A DNA stretch of 47,708 nt from positions 1 through 47,708 of the forward strand of contig KZ836122.1 in NCBI GenBank assembly GCA_003265685.1, in the 5' to 3' direction. This document shows positions 25,521 to 34,761 of the stretch, in pieces (the first letter of the stretch is position 1; each line of letters starts with the position of its first letter). The position numbers were made by a program, and so were the translations under genes. Under the pieces are notes generated by a model, which was not told the origin of the DNA, made no database searches, and saw only the letters and a program-made list of their open reading frames with translations. The DNA is from Piscinibacter caeni (GTDB lineage Bacteria > Pseudomonadota > Gammaproteobacteria > Burkholderiales > Burkholderiaceae_C).

Positions 25521-27418
25521 ACTGGCTCGCGCTCGACACCCTGCTCACGCGCATCCGCCCGCACCGGCAGCTGTTCGCGCTCGCGATCGACGGCCTGGTG
25601 ATCGTGGTGTGCTGGAACGCCACCTACCTGTTCCGGCTCGGCTTCGAGCGCTGGGTCTCGGCCCGGCCGGCCTATGACACTCCGGTGCTGGCCGGCCTGG
25701 TGGCGCTGTACCTGGCGGTGTTCCTGGCCTTCGCGGTGCCGCGCGGCATGTGGCGCTTCACCGGCTTCGGCGACATCAAGCGGCTCGGCCTGGCCTGCGC
25801 GCTGGCCGGCGCCGTGGGCGCGGTCGCGGTGATCGGCCTGGGCCTGCGCGGCGTGCCGCGCGCCGTGCTGGCGCTGCACCCCTTCGTCACGCTGATGGGG
25901 CTGACGCTGGTGCGCGTGGCCTACCGCATGCTCTACGAGCACATGCGCAGCCGCATCACCGGCCGCGCCACCGAGACGCGCCGGGCGCTCATCCTCGGCG
26001 CCGGCGGCGCGGCGCGGCGCCTGATCGCCGGCTTCGCGGGCGAAGGCTGGACCGTCGTCGGCCTGCTCGACGACGACCCGGTCAAGCAGGGCGCGCGCAT
26101 CGGCGGCATCCCGGTGCTGGGCCGGCTCGACGCGGTGGCCGAGCAGGCGGCGCTGCACGGCATCACGCACCTGGTGATCGCCATGCCGACCGCCACGCGC
26201 GCGCAGCGCCGCCGCGCGATCGACCTGGTGCTGCCGACGCGGCTGCCGGTGCTGACCGTGCCCAACGCCAGCGAGCTGCAGGAAGGCACGCGCCAGCGCG
26301 TGCGCGACATCGAGCCGGAAGACCTGCTCGGCCGCGAACCGGTGGTGCTGGACGAAGCCGGCATCGGCGAGACGCTGGCCGGCCGCACCGTGCTCGTCAC
26401 CGGCGCGGGCGGCAGCATCGGCGCCGAGCTGTGCCGGCAGATCGCGCGCTACCGCCCGGCGCGCCTCGTGCTCTACGAGCTCAACGAGTACAACCTGTAC
26501 ACGATCGAGCAGGAACTCGGTGAGTCGCACCCCGGCCTGCCGCTGGTGCGCCTGGTGGGCGACGTGCGCGACCCGGCCCACCTGCGCGCCACCTTCGGGC
26601 AATGGCGCCCGCAGGTGGTGTTCCATGCCGCGGCCTACAAGCACGTGCCGCTGATGGAGCAGCACAACGCCTGGGCGGCGCTGCGCAACAACACGCTGGG
26701 CACCTGGTTCGCCGCGCGGGCGGCGGCCGAGGCGGGGGCCGAACGCTTCGTGCTGATCAGCACCGACAAGGCCGTCAACCCGACCAACGTGATGGGCGCC
26801 ACCAAGCGCGCTGCCGAGATGGCGATGGGCCTGCTCGCGCCGCGCCACCCGGGCACGCGCTTCATCGCGGTGCGCTTCGGCAACGTGCTGGGCTCCAGCG
26901 GCAGCGTGATCCCGAAGTTCAAGGAGCAGATCGCGCGCGGCGGGCCGGTCACCGTGACCCACCCGGACATCATCCGCTACTTCATGACCATCCCCGAGGC
27001 GGCGCGACTGGTGCTGCAGGCGGCGGCGATCGGGGAGAGCGGCCAGGTGCTGGTGCTGGACATGGGCGAGCCCGTGCGCATCGTCGACCTGGCGCGCGAC
27101 ATGATCCGGCTCTCCGGCCACGGCGACGACGAGATCGAGATCGTCTTCACCGGCCTGCGCCCGGGCGAGAAGCTGTACGAGGAGCTGCTGGCCGACGCCG
27201 ACGCGACGCTGCCCACGCCGATCCCGAGCATCCACCTGGCGCGCCTGGGCGGCGGCGTCGAGCCGGTGGCCGCGCTGCTGGACCGCGCGGCGGGCGAGGC
27301 CCCGGCCGGCGATGCGCAGGTGCGGCAGTGGCTGGCCGAGGCGGTGCCCGAGTACCGTCTCCACCCGCCGCAGGAGCCGTCCGCCGTGGTGGAAGTGAGA
27401 CAATCTCCGGCTCCATGA
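25517..27418 (+). CDS. Membrane UDP-sugar 4,6-dehydratase/epimerase (WbpM/CapD-type)
   Basis: 633 residues: four N-terminal membrane helices (about 20-130), a Rossmann-like CoA-binding-type domain from about 150 (RRALILGAGGAARRLIAGF), and a C-terminal SDR domain starting near 290 (VLVTGAGGSIGAELCRQI). The catalytic region reads STDKAVNPTNVMGATKR, where Met replaces the usual SDR tyrosine, as in WbpM. WbpM-type enzymes convert UDP-GlcNAc to UDP-2-acetamido-2,6-dideoxy-4-hexulose for QuiNAc, FucNAc or diamino sugars. The size and order of domains fit this family. It likely feeds the aminotransferase at 20460 and the transferase at 24924. The start overlaps the upstream stop; its end overlaps kpsS by four bases. 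Confidence 0.93.
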   Translation: MNWLALDTLLTRIRPHRQLFALAIDGLVIVVCWNATYLFRLGFERWVSARPAYDTPVLAGLVALYLAVFLAFAVPRGMWRFTGFGDIKRLGLACALAGAVGAVAVIGLGLRGVPRAVLALHPFVTLMGLTLVRVAYRMLYEHMRSRITGRATETRRALILGAGGAARRLIAGFAGEGWTVVGLLDDDPVKQGARIGGIPVLGRLDAVAEQAALHGITHLVIAMPTATRAQRRRAIDLVLPTRLPVLTVPNASELQEGTRQRVRDIEPEDLLGREPVVLDEAGIGETLAGRTVLVTGAGGSIGAELCRQIARYRPARLVLYELNEYNLYTIEQELGESHPGLPLVRLVGDVRDPAHLRATFGQWRPQVVFHAAAYKHVPLMEQHNAWAALRNNTLGTWFAARAAAEAGAERFVLISTDKAVNPTNVMGATKRAAEMAMGLLAPRHPGTRFIAVRFGNVLGSSGSVIPKFKEQIARGGPVTVTHPDIIRYFMTIPEAARLVLQAAAIGESGQVLVLDMGEPVRIVDLARDMIRLSGHGDDEIEIVFTGLRPGEKLYEELLADADATLPTPIPSIHLARLGGGVEPVAALLDRAAGEAPAGDAQVRQWLAEAVPEYRLHPPQEPSAVVEVRQSPAP

Positions 27419-28728
27419 ACATCGCCTACGTCGACCCGGCCTACAGCCGCCATTTCCAGGCGCTGGCCGGCGTGCTGGCGCGGCGCACCGGCGGCGAGGT
27501 GGTGGCGCTGCTGTCCTCGCCGGCCTACCGGCTCTACACCGGCGCCGACCGGACGATCGTCTGGCGGCCGGGGCTGTCGGAGCACCTGCGCGAACTGCCG
27601 CCGGAGTTCGAGCACGCCACCTGGGCGCCGATGCAGGACCCGCGCTCGATGGCGGTGTTCGCGCATGCGGTGGAGTGGTTCAAGCAGCGCTTCGCGCAGG
27701 AGCGCATCGAGCTGTGCCTGGTGTTCTCCGACGCGCGGCCGTTCTCGGTGGCGGCGCGCCTGGCGGCGCAGGAGCTCGGCGTTGTGATCCTGTACTTCGA
27801 GCGCGGCGCGTTCCGGCTCATGACCTCCAGCCTCAGCACGCTGGGCCTGAACTCGCGCTTCAGCCTCAAGCGCGCCGAGGCGCTGCCCGGCATCACCGGC
27901 ATCGCGGAGGACGCGCCGCTGGCCGCACGGCCGTCCGAGCCCTGGCTGCGGACCCGCTTCGCGATCTTCCTGCTGCGCAACCTGCTGGCCTGCCTGCTGC
28001 AGCCCGACCGGGCGCGCATGCAGCACAAGCGCTACGCGGTCGCGCCCTACCTGCGCCTGGCCTGGGCGCAGTGGCTGACCGAACACCACCTGGCCAGCGA
28101 GCGCGACGAGGCGCTGCCCGTGCGCAAGGGGCGCACGCTGATCGTCGTGCCGCTGCAGCTGCAGACCGATTCGCAGCTGGTGCTGCATTCGCCGTTCGAG
28201 AACAACCAGGCCTTCATTGACTTCCTCGCCGCCGAGGTGGCGCGCGTCGCGCCGAACGCGGTGCTGCTGTTCAAGCGCCACCCGATGGACGCAACGCGCT
28301 ACCGCCTGCCCGAGGGCGCGCGCATGGTCGGCGGCAACCTGGGCCGCTTCCAGCGCGCGCGGCCGGTGGTGGTGTGCATCAACTCGACGGTCGGCTTCGA
28401 GTCGCTGGTGCGCGGCGAGCGGGTGATCTGCTTCGCGCCGAGCTTCTATGCCGACGCGCCCAGCCTGGTGACGGCCAGCCGGGCCGACTTCGGCCGGCGC
28501 CTGGCCGAGGTGCTGGCCGGCGAGGGCGACCGCGAGGCCGGGCAGGCGTTGCGCGCCACCGTGCTGCGCTGCTACCAGGCCCCCGGCGACGCCTGGGCCT
28601 ACACGGCCGAGGACATCGACGCCACGGCCGAGATCGCGCTGAGGCATTTCCGCGCCGCGCGGCTGTCGCTGGTGCGGCAGGCGCCGCCGGCGCTCATCGA
28701 CGTCGCAGCCGATCGCGCCATCGCTTGA
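27415..28728 (+). CDS. kpsS: KpsS-like capsule Kdo transferase
   Basis: A 437-residue protein of the capsule polysaccharide synthesis (KpsS/LipB) family. Recognisable segments include YFERGAFRLMTSSLSTLGLN, VVPLQLQTDSQLVLHSPF, LFKRHPMD and the conserved VVCINSTVGFESLVRGERVI near the C-terminus. In group 2 capsules KpsS adds the first beta-Kdo to phosphatidylglycerol, and KpsC extends it, making the lipid anchor for export. It is cytoplasmic or peripheral to the inner membrane. Here it ends the plus-strand kpsF operon and overlaps convergent kpsC by 35 bases at the 3' end, whereas kpsC and kpsS are usually in the same direction. Function by family; the donor CMP-Kdo is supported by kpsF in the same operon. 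Confidence 0.9.
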   Translation: MNIAYVDPAYSRHFQALAGVLARRTGGEVVALLSSPAYRLYTGADRTIVWRPGLSEHLRELPPEFEHATWAPMQDPRSMAVFAHAVEWFKQRFAQERIELCLVFSDARPFSVAARLAAQELGVVILYFERGAFRLMTSSLSTLGLNSRFSLKRAEALPGITGIAEDAPLAARPSEPWLRTRFAIFLLRNLLACLLQPDRARMQHKRYAVAPYLRLAWAQWLTEHHLASERDEALPVRKGRTLIVVPLQLQTDSQLVLHSPFENNQAFIDFLAAEVARVAPNAVLLFKRHPMDATRYRLPEGARMVGGNLGRFQRARPVVVCINSTVGFESLVRGERVICFAPSFYADAPSLVTASRADFGRRLAEVLAGEGDREAGQALRATVLRCYQAPGDAWAYTAEDIDATAEIALRHFRAARLSLVRQAPPALIDVAADRAIA

Positions 28729-30700
28729 CCTGCCGCAGCGCGCGCAGCACCGGGCGCTCCGGCGGCGGCGCGCTCTCGGCCCAGTGGGCCAGTTCGTGCA
28801 GCACGCGCTCCGGCGTGGTGAAGGCGCCGCTGCGGCGGCTCACGTAGGTCGGGTAGAGGATCAACGCGGCGGCCACCAGCTCGTCGAGGCTCGCGCGGCG
28901 CGTGCGGCGCGGGTGCGGCAGCACGTCTTCGGTCAGGCCCCAGCCGGCGTAGAAGGGCTGGCCGTGGCAGACCACCGGCTTGCCGCGCAACAGGGCCTCG
29001 AAGCCGGCCAGCGAGGTCAGCACCTGCAGTTCGTCGACGGACTCGAGCAGCCGGTGCATCGGCACATCGGTGACGATCTCGTCGCACCAGCGGCGTGCCT
29101 CGTCCGCATGCGCGTCCCCCGGGCGCTTGCCGGCCAGCACGTCGGGGTGGGGCTTGTAGACGAGGTGGGCGTCGGGCCGGCGCTCGCGCACCGCGCGCAG
29201 CAGCTCGAGGTTGCGCCGCAGACCCGGCGCGCCGTAGGCGATCGAGGCGTCGTTCTCCACCTGGCCGGGCACCAGCACCACGCGTTTGCCGGAGGCCGGG
29301 CGCTGCCAGGCGCCGGCGCCGACGTTGTACTTGGTCACGCCGGAGGCGACGATCGCCGCGCGCAGCAGACGCGCCCGCTCGAGCAGGGCGGGCTCGAAGC
29401 CGCCGCGCTCGAGCAGCTGCTCCAGCGCCGACGGCCGCGTGGCGTCGTAGTACATGCCCACCGCGTCGACCACCCAGGACAGCGGCTGTACCCAGTTCGC
29501 GCCCAGGCCGACCGAGCGCAGGAAGCCGTCCTCGACGCGCAGCAGCGGCGTGCCGCCGGTGTCCGCCACCGGGTCGCCGTCCTTCGGCCGGCCCCACACC
29601 GCGCGGGCGCCGGCCGCGCCGAGCGGCTGCGGCGTGTCGACGAACTGCAGCGTGCTGCCGGCCAGGAAGGCGCGTGCGATCGGCTTCTTCCACTCGGAGA
29701 AGGCGACCGCCTGCACCTGCGCCGGGAAGCGCACGCGCTGGCGGCGCTGCAAGGCCATCCAGTCGATGGCGCGCTCGGGTTCGCAGCGCTCGAGCGTCTC
29801 GGGGTCGAGGTAACGCGGGTGCTCGATCAGCGCGGCATGCACCAGCGCGGGCAGGCTGGCCGGGCCGCGGCGCGCGGGCGCGGGCAGCAGGTCGTCGGTG
29901 AGCCCCCAGCCGGCATAGAAGGGCATGCCGAAGCAGCGCACCGGCTTGCTCCACAGCAGCGCCTCGAAGCCCATCTGCGAGGTGACCACGTAGACCGCCT
30001 GCGCCGCCTCGAGCAGCGCCGGCGGATGCGAATCGCTGGCCAGCAGCGTGACACGCGCCGCCTGGCCCGGCGACAGCGCGCCGAAGTGGGCCCGCTTGCG
30101 GCCGGCGATCACGTCCGGGTGCACCTTCAGCACCACCGGCAGCGCGGGGTGCTCGTCCAGCGCAGCCTCGAGCATGCGCGTGAAGCTTGCCGCGTCGGCC
30201 AGTCCGTAGGCGATGGACGCGTCGCCGAAGGTCTGGTCGACCACCAGCACGAACGGCCCGGGCACCGGCGGCGGCAGCTCGCGGGCGTGGTTGTACTTCG
30301 ACACGCGCGCCGCGCACCACTGGCGCGCGAGGGCCTGGGCGCGCGCCTGCTGCGCCGCGTCGACCCCGCGCGCGACGAGCTGCTCGAGCCGCGACGGCCG
30401 GCGCGCGTCGTAGTAGACGCCGACCGGGTCGACCGACAGGCTCAGCACCGTCGCGCCGTCGCCCGGCTCGATGGAGCGCAGGAAGCCGTCCTCGACCGCG
30501 ACATAGGTCATGCCGATGCGCTGCGCATACGCGGCGCTGGCGGCGAACACGCCCTTCAGCCCCCAGCCGACCAGGCCGAGCGCGCCCGGGCCGGGCCGGC
30601 CGACGGGCTGGTAGCGCAGCGGCGCGCCGAGGAAGCGGTCCAGGTGCGGTCGCATCCACGGGCCGACGTGGCGCGTGACGTAGTAGCCGCCTCCGCTCAT
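28694..30700 (-). CDS. kpsC: KpsC-like capsule Kdo transferase, duplicated domains
   Basis: 668 residues, typical for KpsC. The two halves are related: both contain VEDGFLRS, then G-x-YYDA-x-R-P-S-x-LEQL, a V-(S/T)-KYN motif, a DASIAYG segment, an H-P-D-V-x-AG-(R/K) region, a T-S-x-GFEALL stretch and FYAGWGLT(D/E)D. In known systems the two modules are beta-Kdo transferases of different linkage specificity that alternate to make the poly-Kdo linker on which the capsule is built. The ATG at 30700 begins MSGGGYYVTR just before the first module; no clear Shine-Dalgarno precedes it. The gene is convergent with kpsS and divergent from cysQ. Confidence 0.93.
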   Translation of the reverse strand: MSGGGYYVTRHVGPWMRPHLDRFLGAPLRYQPVGRPGPGALGLVGWGLKGVFAASAAYAQRIGMTYVAVEDGFLRSIEPGDGATVLSLSVDPVGVYYDARRPSRLEQLVARGVDAAQQARAQALARQWCAARVSKYNHARELPPPVPGPFVLVVDQTFGDASIAYGLADAASFTRMLEAALDEHPALPVVLKVHPDVIAGRKRAHFGALSPGQAARVTLLASDSHPPALLEAAQAVYVVTSQMGFEALLWSKPVRCFGMPFYAGWGLTDDLLPAPARRGPASLPALVHAALIEHPRYLDPETLERCEPERAIDWMALQRRQRVRFPAQVQAVAFSEWKKPIARAFLAGSTLQFVDTPQPLGAAGARAVWGRPKDGDPVADTGGTPLLRVEDGFLRSVGLGANWVQPLSWVVDAVGMYYDATRPSALEQLLERGGFEPALLERARLLRAAIVASGVTKYNVGAGAWQRPASGKRVVLVPGQVENDASIAYGAPGLRRNLELLRAVRERRPDAHLVYKPHPDVLAGKRPGDAHADEARRWCDEIVTDVPMHRLLESVDELQVLTSLAGFEALLRGKPVVCHGQPFYAGWGLTEDVLPHPRRTRRASLDELVAAALILYPTYVSRRSGAFTTPERVLHELAHWAESAPPPERPVLRALRQVKRWRDRLRRR

Positions 30701-30855
30701 ACCCGCTGCAGTACCGGCTCGGTCTCGTAACGTCCACGCTGCCGAGCAGCCGTCTGGGGCATGGGGATCGGGAGGCGGGTCGGGGAGCGCGATGATAGTC
30801 TGTGGGACTTTCGAGTTCCGGCTGCCGCGCCCACCACGCGACGCTTTCGCCCACG

Positions 30856-31641
30856 ATGACACTCTCGCCGCACCGGTTCGCCGAGCTTCTCGAGCAGGTT
30901 GCCGGCATCGCGCGCGAGGCCGGCGCGGTCATCCTGGAATGCTATGCGGGCCCCTGCGACGTCCGCCGCAAGGGCGACGACTCGCCAGTCACCGATGCCG
31001 ACCAGCGCGCCGAGTCAGTGATTTTGCCCGCGCTGAAGCAACTCGCGCCGCGGGTGACGGTGGTCGCCGAGGAGGCCTGTGCCGCAGAAGGCGCGCCGGC
31101 GGTGGGCGCGGAATTCTGGCTGGTCGATCCGCTGGACGGCACGCGCGAGTTCCTCGCCCGCAACGGCGAGTTCACCGTCAACATCGCGCTGGTGCAGCAC
31201 GGCCTGCCGGTGCTCGGGGTGGTGTTCGCGCCCGCGCTGGACCGGCTGTTTGCAGGCGCCCGGGGTGTGGGCGCCTGGGTCGAGCAGGCCGGCGCGCGCC
31301 GGCAGCTGGCGGTGCGGGCGTTACCGCACGACGGGTGGGTGGTGGTGTGCAGCCGCTCGCACGGCGACAGGGCGGCGCTCAACTCGTTCCTGGCGGGCCG
31401 TCGCGTGGCCGGCATGCGCTCGGTCGGCTCCTCGCTGAAGTTCTGCCTGCTGGCTGCAGGCGAGGCCGATCTGTACCCGCGCCAGGGCCGCACGATGGAG
31501 TGGGACACCGCGGCCGGTCATGCCGTGCTCGCCGCGGCCGGCGGACGCGTCGACGGCCTGGACGGCACGCCGCTGCACTACGGCAAGCCCGGCTTCGAGA
31601 ACCCGGCGTTCGTCGCCTGGGGCGGCGCCGAACGCCGTTGA
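30856..31641 (+). CDS. cysQ: 3'(2'),5'-bisphosphate nucleotidase
   Basis: A 261-residue inositol monophosphatase-fold enzyme. Metal-site motifs are DSPVTDADQRAE (42-53), AEEAC with Glu72/73, WLVDPLDGTREFL (88-100, Asp91 and Asp94) and TMEWDTAAGHAVL. These fit CysQ, which removes the 3'-phosphate from PAP left after sulfotransferase or PAPS reductase action. A general inositol phosphatase is less likely because of the residues TREF after DG and the REFLARN extension typical of CysQ. ATG 30856 is the first good start after a 155-base divergent gap with kpsC. Its nearness to a capsule locus with cysC and a sulfotransferase (37 kb mark) suggests a role in clearing PAP during polysaccharide sulfation. 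Confidence 0.92.
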   Translation: MTLSPHRFAELLEQVAGIAREAGAVILECYAGPCDVRRKGDDSPVTDADQRAESVILPALKQLAPRVTVVAEEACAAEGAPAVGAEFWLVDPLDGTREFLARNGEFTVNIALVQHGLPVLGVVFAPALDRLFAGARGVGAWVEQAGARRQLAVRALPHDGWVVVCSRSHGDRAALNSFLAGRRVAGMRSVGSSLKFCLLAAGEADLYPRQGRTMEWDTAAGHAVLAAAGGRVDGLDGTPLHYGKPGFENPAFVAWGGAERR

Positions 31642-31672
31642 CGCACATCCCGGCGCCGAAGCGCCGCGCCGC

Positions 31673-32953
31673 TCAGCGCCCGAGCAGGCCGACGGCGTCG
31701 ACCACGAGCTGATGCGGCTGCAGCGCCGCACGCACGGCGCCGAACTCACGGTGCGCCACCAGCACCACCACCACGTCGGCCTGGGCCAGTGCGCTGGGCA
31801 GGTCGACCAGCGACTGGCCTTCCAGGCTGCCCGGCAGCGCCTGGACGTTCGGTTCCACGAGCAGGAAGCGCGCGCGCAGCGAGCGCGTCAGCGCCTCGGC
31901 GATGTGCAGCGCCGGGCTCTCGCGCAGGTCGTCGATGTTGGGCTTGAAGGCGAGGCCGAGCAGGGCCACGGTCGGTTCACCCTGGCGTCCTTCGCGGGCC
32001 CGTTTCTCGACCGCCTGCGCGACCTTGCCGATCACCCAGGCGGGCTTGCCGTCGTTGACGTCGCGCGCGGTGCGGATCAGGCGCGCCTCGGCCGGCGTCT
32101 TGTCGACGATGAACCACGGGTCGACCGCGATGCAATGACCGCCGACGCCGGCCCCGGGCTGCAGGATCTTCACGCGCGGATGGCGGTTGGCCAGGCGGAT
32201 CAGCTCCCACACGTCGATGTCGAGCTTGTCGCAGATCAGCGAGAGCTCGTTGGCAAACGCGATGTTGACGTCGCGGAACGAGTTCTCCGTCAGCTTGCAC
32301 ATCTCCGCGGTGCGGGCGTTGGTCACGAGCAGCTGGCCCTTGACGAAGATGCGGTAGAGCTCGGTGGCGCGCTCGGCGCAGCGCGGCGTCAGGCCGCCGA
32401 TGATGCGGTCGTTCTCGACCAATTCGCGTACCACCTGGCCGGGCAGCACGCGCTCGGGGCAGTAGGCCACGCAGACGTCGACCTCGGTGTCGTTGCCGTC
32501 GACCGGGAAACGCAGGTCGGGACGTGCCTCGGCGAGCTGGCGCACCATCAGTTCCGTGGTGCCCACCGGCGAGGTGGATTCCAGCACCACCAGGTTGCCC
32601 GCGCGCAGCACCGGCGCGATCGAGCGCGCCGCCGCCTCGACGTAGCTGGTGTCGGGTTCGTGGTCGCCCTTGAACGGCGTGGGCACGGCGATCAGGAATG
32701 CATCGGCCGGCTCCGGCCGCGTGGTCGCGCGCAACCAGCCCTGGTGGACCGCGCTGTGCACGATCATGTCCAGCTCGGGCTCGACGATGTGGATGCGGCC
32801 CTGGTTGATGGTGTCGACCGCACGCTGGTTGATGTCGACGCCGATCACCTTGGTCCGGCGGGCCGCGAACATCGCCGCCGTCGGCAGGCCGATGTAGCCG
32901 AGGCCGACCATGCAGACGGTCTGGATCTTGTTGCTGTTGCTGATCGGGTTCAT
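31673..32953 (-). CDS. wecC: UDP-N-acetyl-D-mannosamine dehydrogenase
   Basis: 426 residues, with the UDP-sugar dehydrogenase layout. The N-terminal NAD domain has [15 protein letters not shown]; the segments [34 protein letters not shown] and [14 protein letters not shown] follow. The central helix has [19 protein letters not shown], and the catalytic cysteine lies in [15 protein letters not shown]. This follows Escherichia coli WecC almost block by block, more closely than UDP-glucose or UDP-GlcNAc dehydrogenases. It oxidises UDP-ManNAc twice to UDP-ManNAcA using NAD. It directly follows wecB, with a four-base overlap, and is the last gene of the long minus-strand array. UDP-ManNAcA is a building block of many capsules and of enterobacterial common antigen. 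Confidence 0.95.
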   Translation of the reverse strand: MNPISNSNKIQTVCMVGLGYIGLPTAAMFAARRTKVIGVDINQRAVDTINQGRIHIVEPELDMIVHSAVHQGWLRATTRPEPADAFLIAVPTPFKGDHEPDTSYVEAAARSIAPVLRAGNLVVLESTSPVGTTELMVRQLAEARPDLRFPVDGNDTEVDVCVAYCPERVLPGQVVRELVENDRIIGGLTPRCAERATELYRIFVKGQLLVTNARTAEMCKLTENSFRDVNIAFANELSLICDKLDIDVWELIRLANRHPRVKILQPGAGVGGHCIAVDPWFIVDKTPAEARLIRTARDVNDGKPAWVIGKVAQAVEKRAREGRQGEPTVALLGLAFKPNIDDLRESPALHIAEALTRSLRARFLLVEPNVQALPGSLEGQSLVDLPSALAQADVVVVLVAHREFGAVRAALQPHQLVVDAVGLLGR

Positions 32954-34080
32954 TGTTGCGGTAGCTTGGCAAGGAGGGCGTCCGCAATGCGCATGCAGGC
33001 GCGGCCGTCGCCGTAGGGGTTGTGGGCGACGCTCATGCGCCGGTAGTCCTCGGGGTCCTCGAGCAGGCGGGTCACGCCGTCGACGATGCGTTGCGTGTCG
33101 GTGCCGACCAGCCGCACGGTGCCGGCGGCCACCGCCTCCGGGCGCTCGGTGGTGTCGCGCATCACCAGCACCGGCTTGCCCAGCGAAGGGGCCTCCTCCT
33201 GGATGCCGCCCGAGTCGGTCAGGATCACGGTCGCGCGCGACATCAGGTACACGAAGGGCAGGTAGTCGAGCGGCTCGATCAGGTGCACGTTGTCGATGCC
33301 GCCGAGCAGCCGGCCGACCGGCTCGCGCACGTTCGGGTTCATGTGCACGGGATAGACGAGGTCCAGCGACGGATGGCGCCGGGCGATCTGCGCGATCGCG
33401 GCGCAGATGCGCTCGAAGCCGCCGCCGAAGTTCTCGCGCCGGTGGCCGGTGATCAGGAGCAGCGGGGCGTCCGGGCGCAGGAACGGGAACTGTCCTGCCA
33501 GCGACGCGCGGAGCGCGTCGGCCTGCTCCAGCTTGCTGCGCACGGCCAGCAGGGCGTCGATGACCGTGTTCCCGGTCACGACGATGTGCTCGTCGGGCAC
33601 GTTCTCGCGCAGCAGGTTCTCGCGCGAGGTGCTTGTCGGCGCGAAGTGGAGCCGAGCCAGCGCACCGGTGAGGCGGCGGTTCGCCTCCTCGGGCCAGGGC
33701 GAATAGAGGTTGCCGGTGCGCAGCCCCGCCTCGACGTGGCCGACCGCGATGCGCTGGTAGAAGGCGGCGAGCGAGGCGGCGAAGGTGGTCGTCGTGTCGC
33801 CGTGCACCAGCACGATGTCGGGCCGCTCGGCCTCGTAGACGCGCCGGATCGATTGCAGGATCTCGCAGGTGATCGAGGTCAGGTCCTGGCCGGGGCGCAT
33901 CAGATCCAGGTCGTGGTCGGGGCGGATCTCGAACAGGTCCAGCACCTGGTCCAGCATCTGCCGGTGCTGGGCGGTCACGCACACGCGCGACTCGATGCCG
34001 GCCACCGTCTCGAGGTGCTTGACCAGCGGTGCCATCTTGATGGCTTCGGGCCGGGTGCCGAAGACGGTGAGAACCTTCAT
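32950..34080 (-). CDS. wecB: UDP-N-acetylglucosamine 2-epimerase (non-hydrolysing)
   Basis: A 376-residue GT-B-fold epimerase that interconverts UDP-GlcNAc and UDP-ManNAc. Motifs: [15 protein letters not shown] (near 5-19), [60 protein letters not shown] and TERPEA. All conserved catalytic segments appear intact. The product goes to WecC. ATG 34080 is chosen because [12 protein letters not shown] is the usual start; a longer in-frame extension upstream has no support. A promoter-like pair lies 34-61 bases upstream, and the gap before it separates it from the Nudix gene. Confidence 0.97.
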   Translation of the reverse strand: MKVLTVFGTRPEAIKMAPLVKHLETVAGIESRVCVTAQHRQMLDQVLDLFEIRPDHDLDLMRPGQDLTSITCEILQSIRRVYEAERPDIVLVHGDTTTTFAASLAAFYQRIAVGHVEAGLRTGNLYSPWPEEANRRLTGALARLHFAPTSTSRENLLRENVPDEHIVVTGNTVIDALLAVRSKLEQADALRASLAGQFPFLRPDAPLLLITGHRRENFGGGFERICAAIAQIARRHPSLDLVYPVHMNPNVREPVGRLLGGIDNVHLIEPLDYLPFVYLMSRATVILTDSGGIQEEAPSLGKPVLVMRDTTERPEAVAAGTVRLVGTDTQRIVDGVTRLLEDPEDYRRMSVAHNPYGDGRACMRIADALLAKLPQQ

Positions 34081-34113
34081 TCTCTGCGTAGGGAGACCAT
34101 GCGGACGGTGCGT

Positions 34114-34141
34114 ATTATCTGGACCGGACCCAAGGTGTCGC
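34114..34141 (-). promoter_or_regulatory. Possible sigma-70 promoter of wecBC
   Basis: On the minus strand GCGACA (34141-34136) and GATAAT (34119-34114) are separated by 16 bases and match the consensus boxes at four and five of six positions. The -10 box is 33 bases before the wecB ATG and stands out in GC-rich sequence. Confidence 0.4.
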
Positions 34142-34191
34142 CCCCCGCAAGGCGGGGATCGAGCCACGACGGCCCGCCGGGCGCAGCCGTC

Positions 34192-34731
34192 TCACCGGCC
34201 CTCGATCCGGGTGTTCTCCATGCCCGGCCGCGCGCCGCGAGGCGACCAGGCCGGCGGCTGGAAACAGCCGTGCCGGCCGGAGGCCAGTGCGTCCAGGAAC
34301 AGCTCCAGGTGCGGCTTGAGCGGGGCCCGGGCAATCTCCGCCGGCGACATGAAGCGGGCGGCCGCGGTCTCGCTGCCATCGGGCGTGGGCCGGCCGCTCA
34401 CCACCTGCGCCGCGAAGATGGTGGCCACCCAGGCGATCCGGTCTCCGTTGGCATAGGTGCCGCCGCAGCGCTCGCCGCCGAAGACGCCGACGATGCCGGT
34501 CAGGCGGACCTCGACGCCGGTTTCCTCCCAGGCCTCGCGCAGGGCCGCGTCGGCAGGCAGTTCGAAGGGTTCGACGATGCCGCCGGGACAGGTCCACTGC
34601 CCGTCTTCGCGGTCCTGCACGAGCAGGATGCGTCCGTCGCCGTCGCGGGCCAGCACGCCGACGGTCGGAACATGCAACAGGTCATGGCCGACTCGGGCGC
34701 GCAGCGAGCGAATGAATTCGGGAGTGGGCAT
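34192..34731 (-). CDS. Nudix hydrolase
   Basis: A 179-residue protein with a complete Nudix box at residues 51-73 (G-x5-E-x7-REAWEETGV), where the glutamates bind the divalent metal. Such enzymes split nucleoside diphosphates linked to another moiety. An extended N-terminus precedes the first strand (VGVLARDGDGRILLVQD). AGGAG six bases before the ATG supports the start. It sits 30 bases downstream of the phosphatase gene and 111 bases upstream of wecB, inside the polysaccharide array. Sugar-nucleotide or NDP-sugar clean-up is a reasonable guess; no specific substrate is evident, since the Nudix box does not define it. Confidence 0.9.
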   Translation of the reverse strand: MPTPEFIRSLRARVGHDLLHVPTVGVLARDGDGRILLVQDREDGQWTCPGGIVEPFELPADAALREAWEETGVEVRLTGIVGVFGGERCGGTYANGDRIAWVATIFAAQVVSGRPTPDGSETAAARFMSPAEIARAPLKPHLELFLDALASGRHGCFQPPAWSPRGARPGMENTRIEGR

Positions 34732-34761
34732 GGGCGGCTCCTGGCGAGGGGCTGCGGAGGT

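Noticed and set aside
28784-30730. Long plus-strand open frame opposite kpsC
   Set aside because: Antisense shadow of a well-supported gene with strong KpsC motifs; composition is low-complexity.
31673-32953. Assignment as WbpA (UDP-GlcNAc 6-dehydrogenase) to complete the wlb pathway
   Set aside because: Segment by segment it follows WecC, and it is paired with wecB; WbpA activity would need experimental proof.
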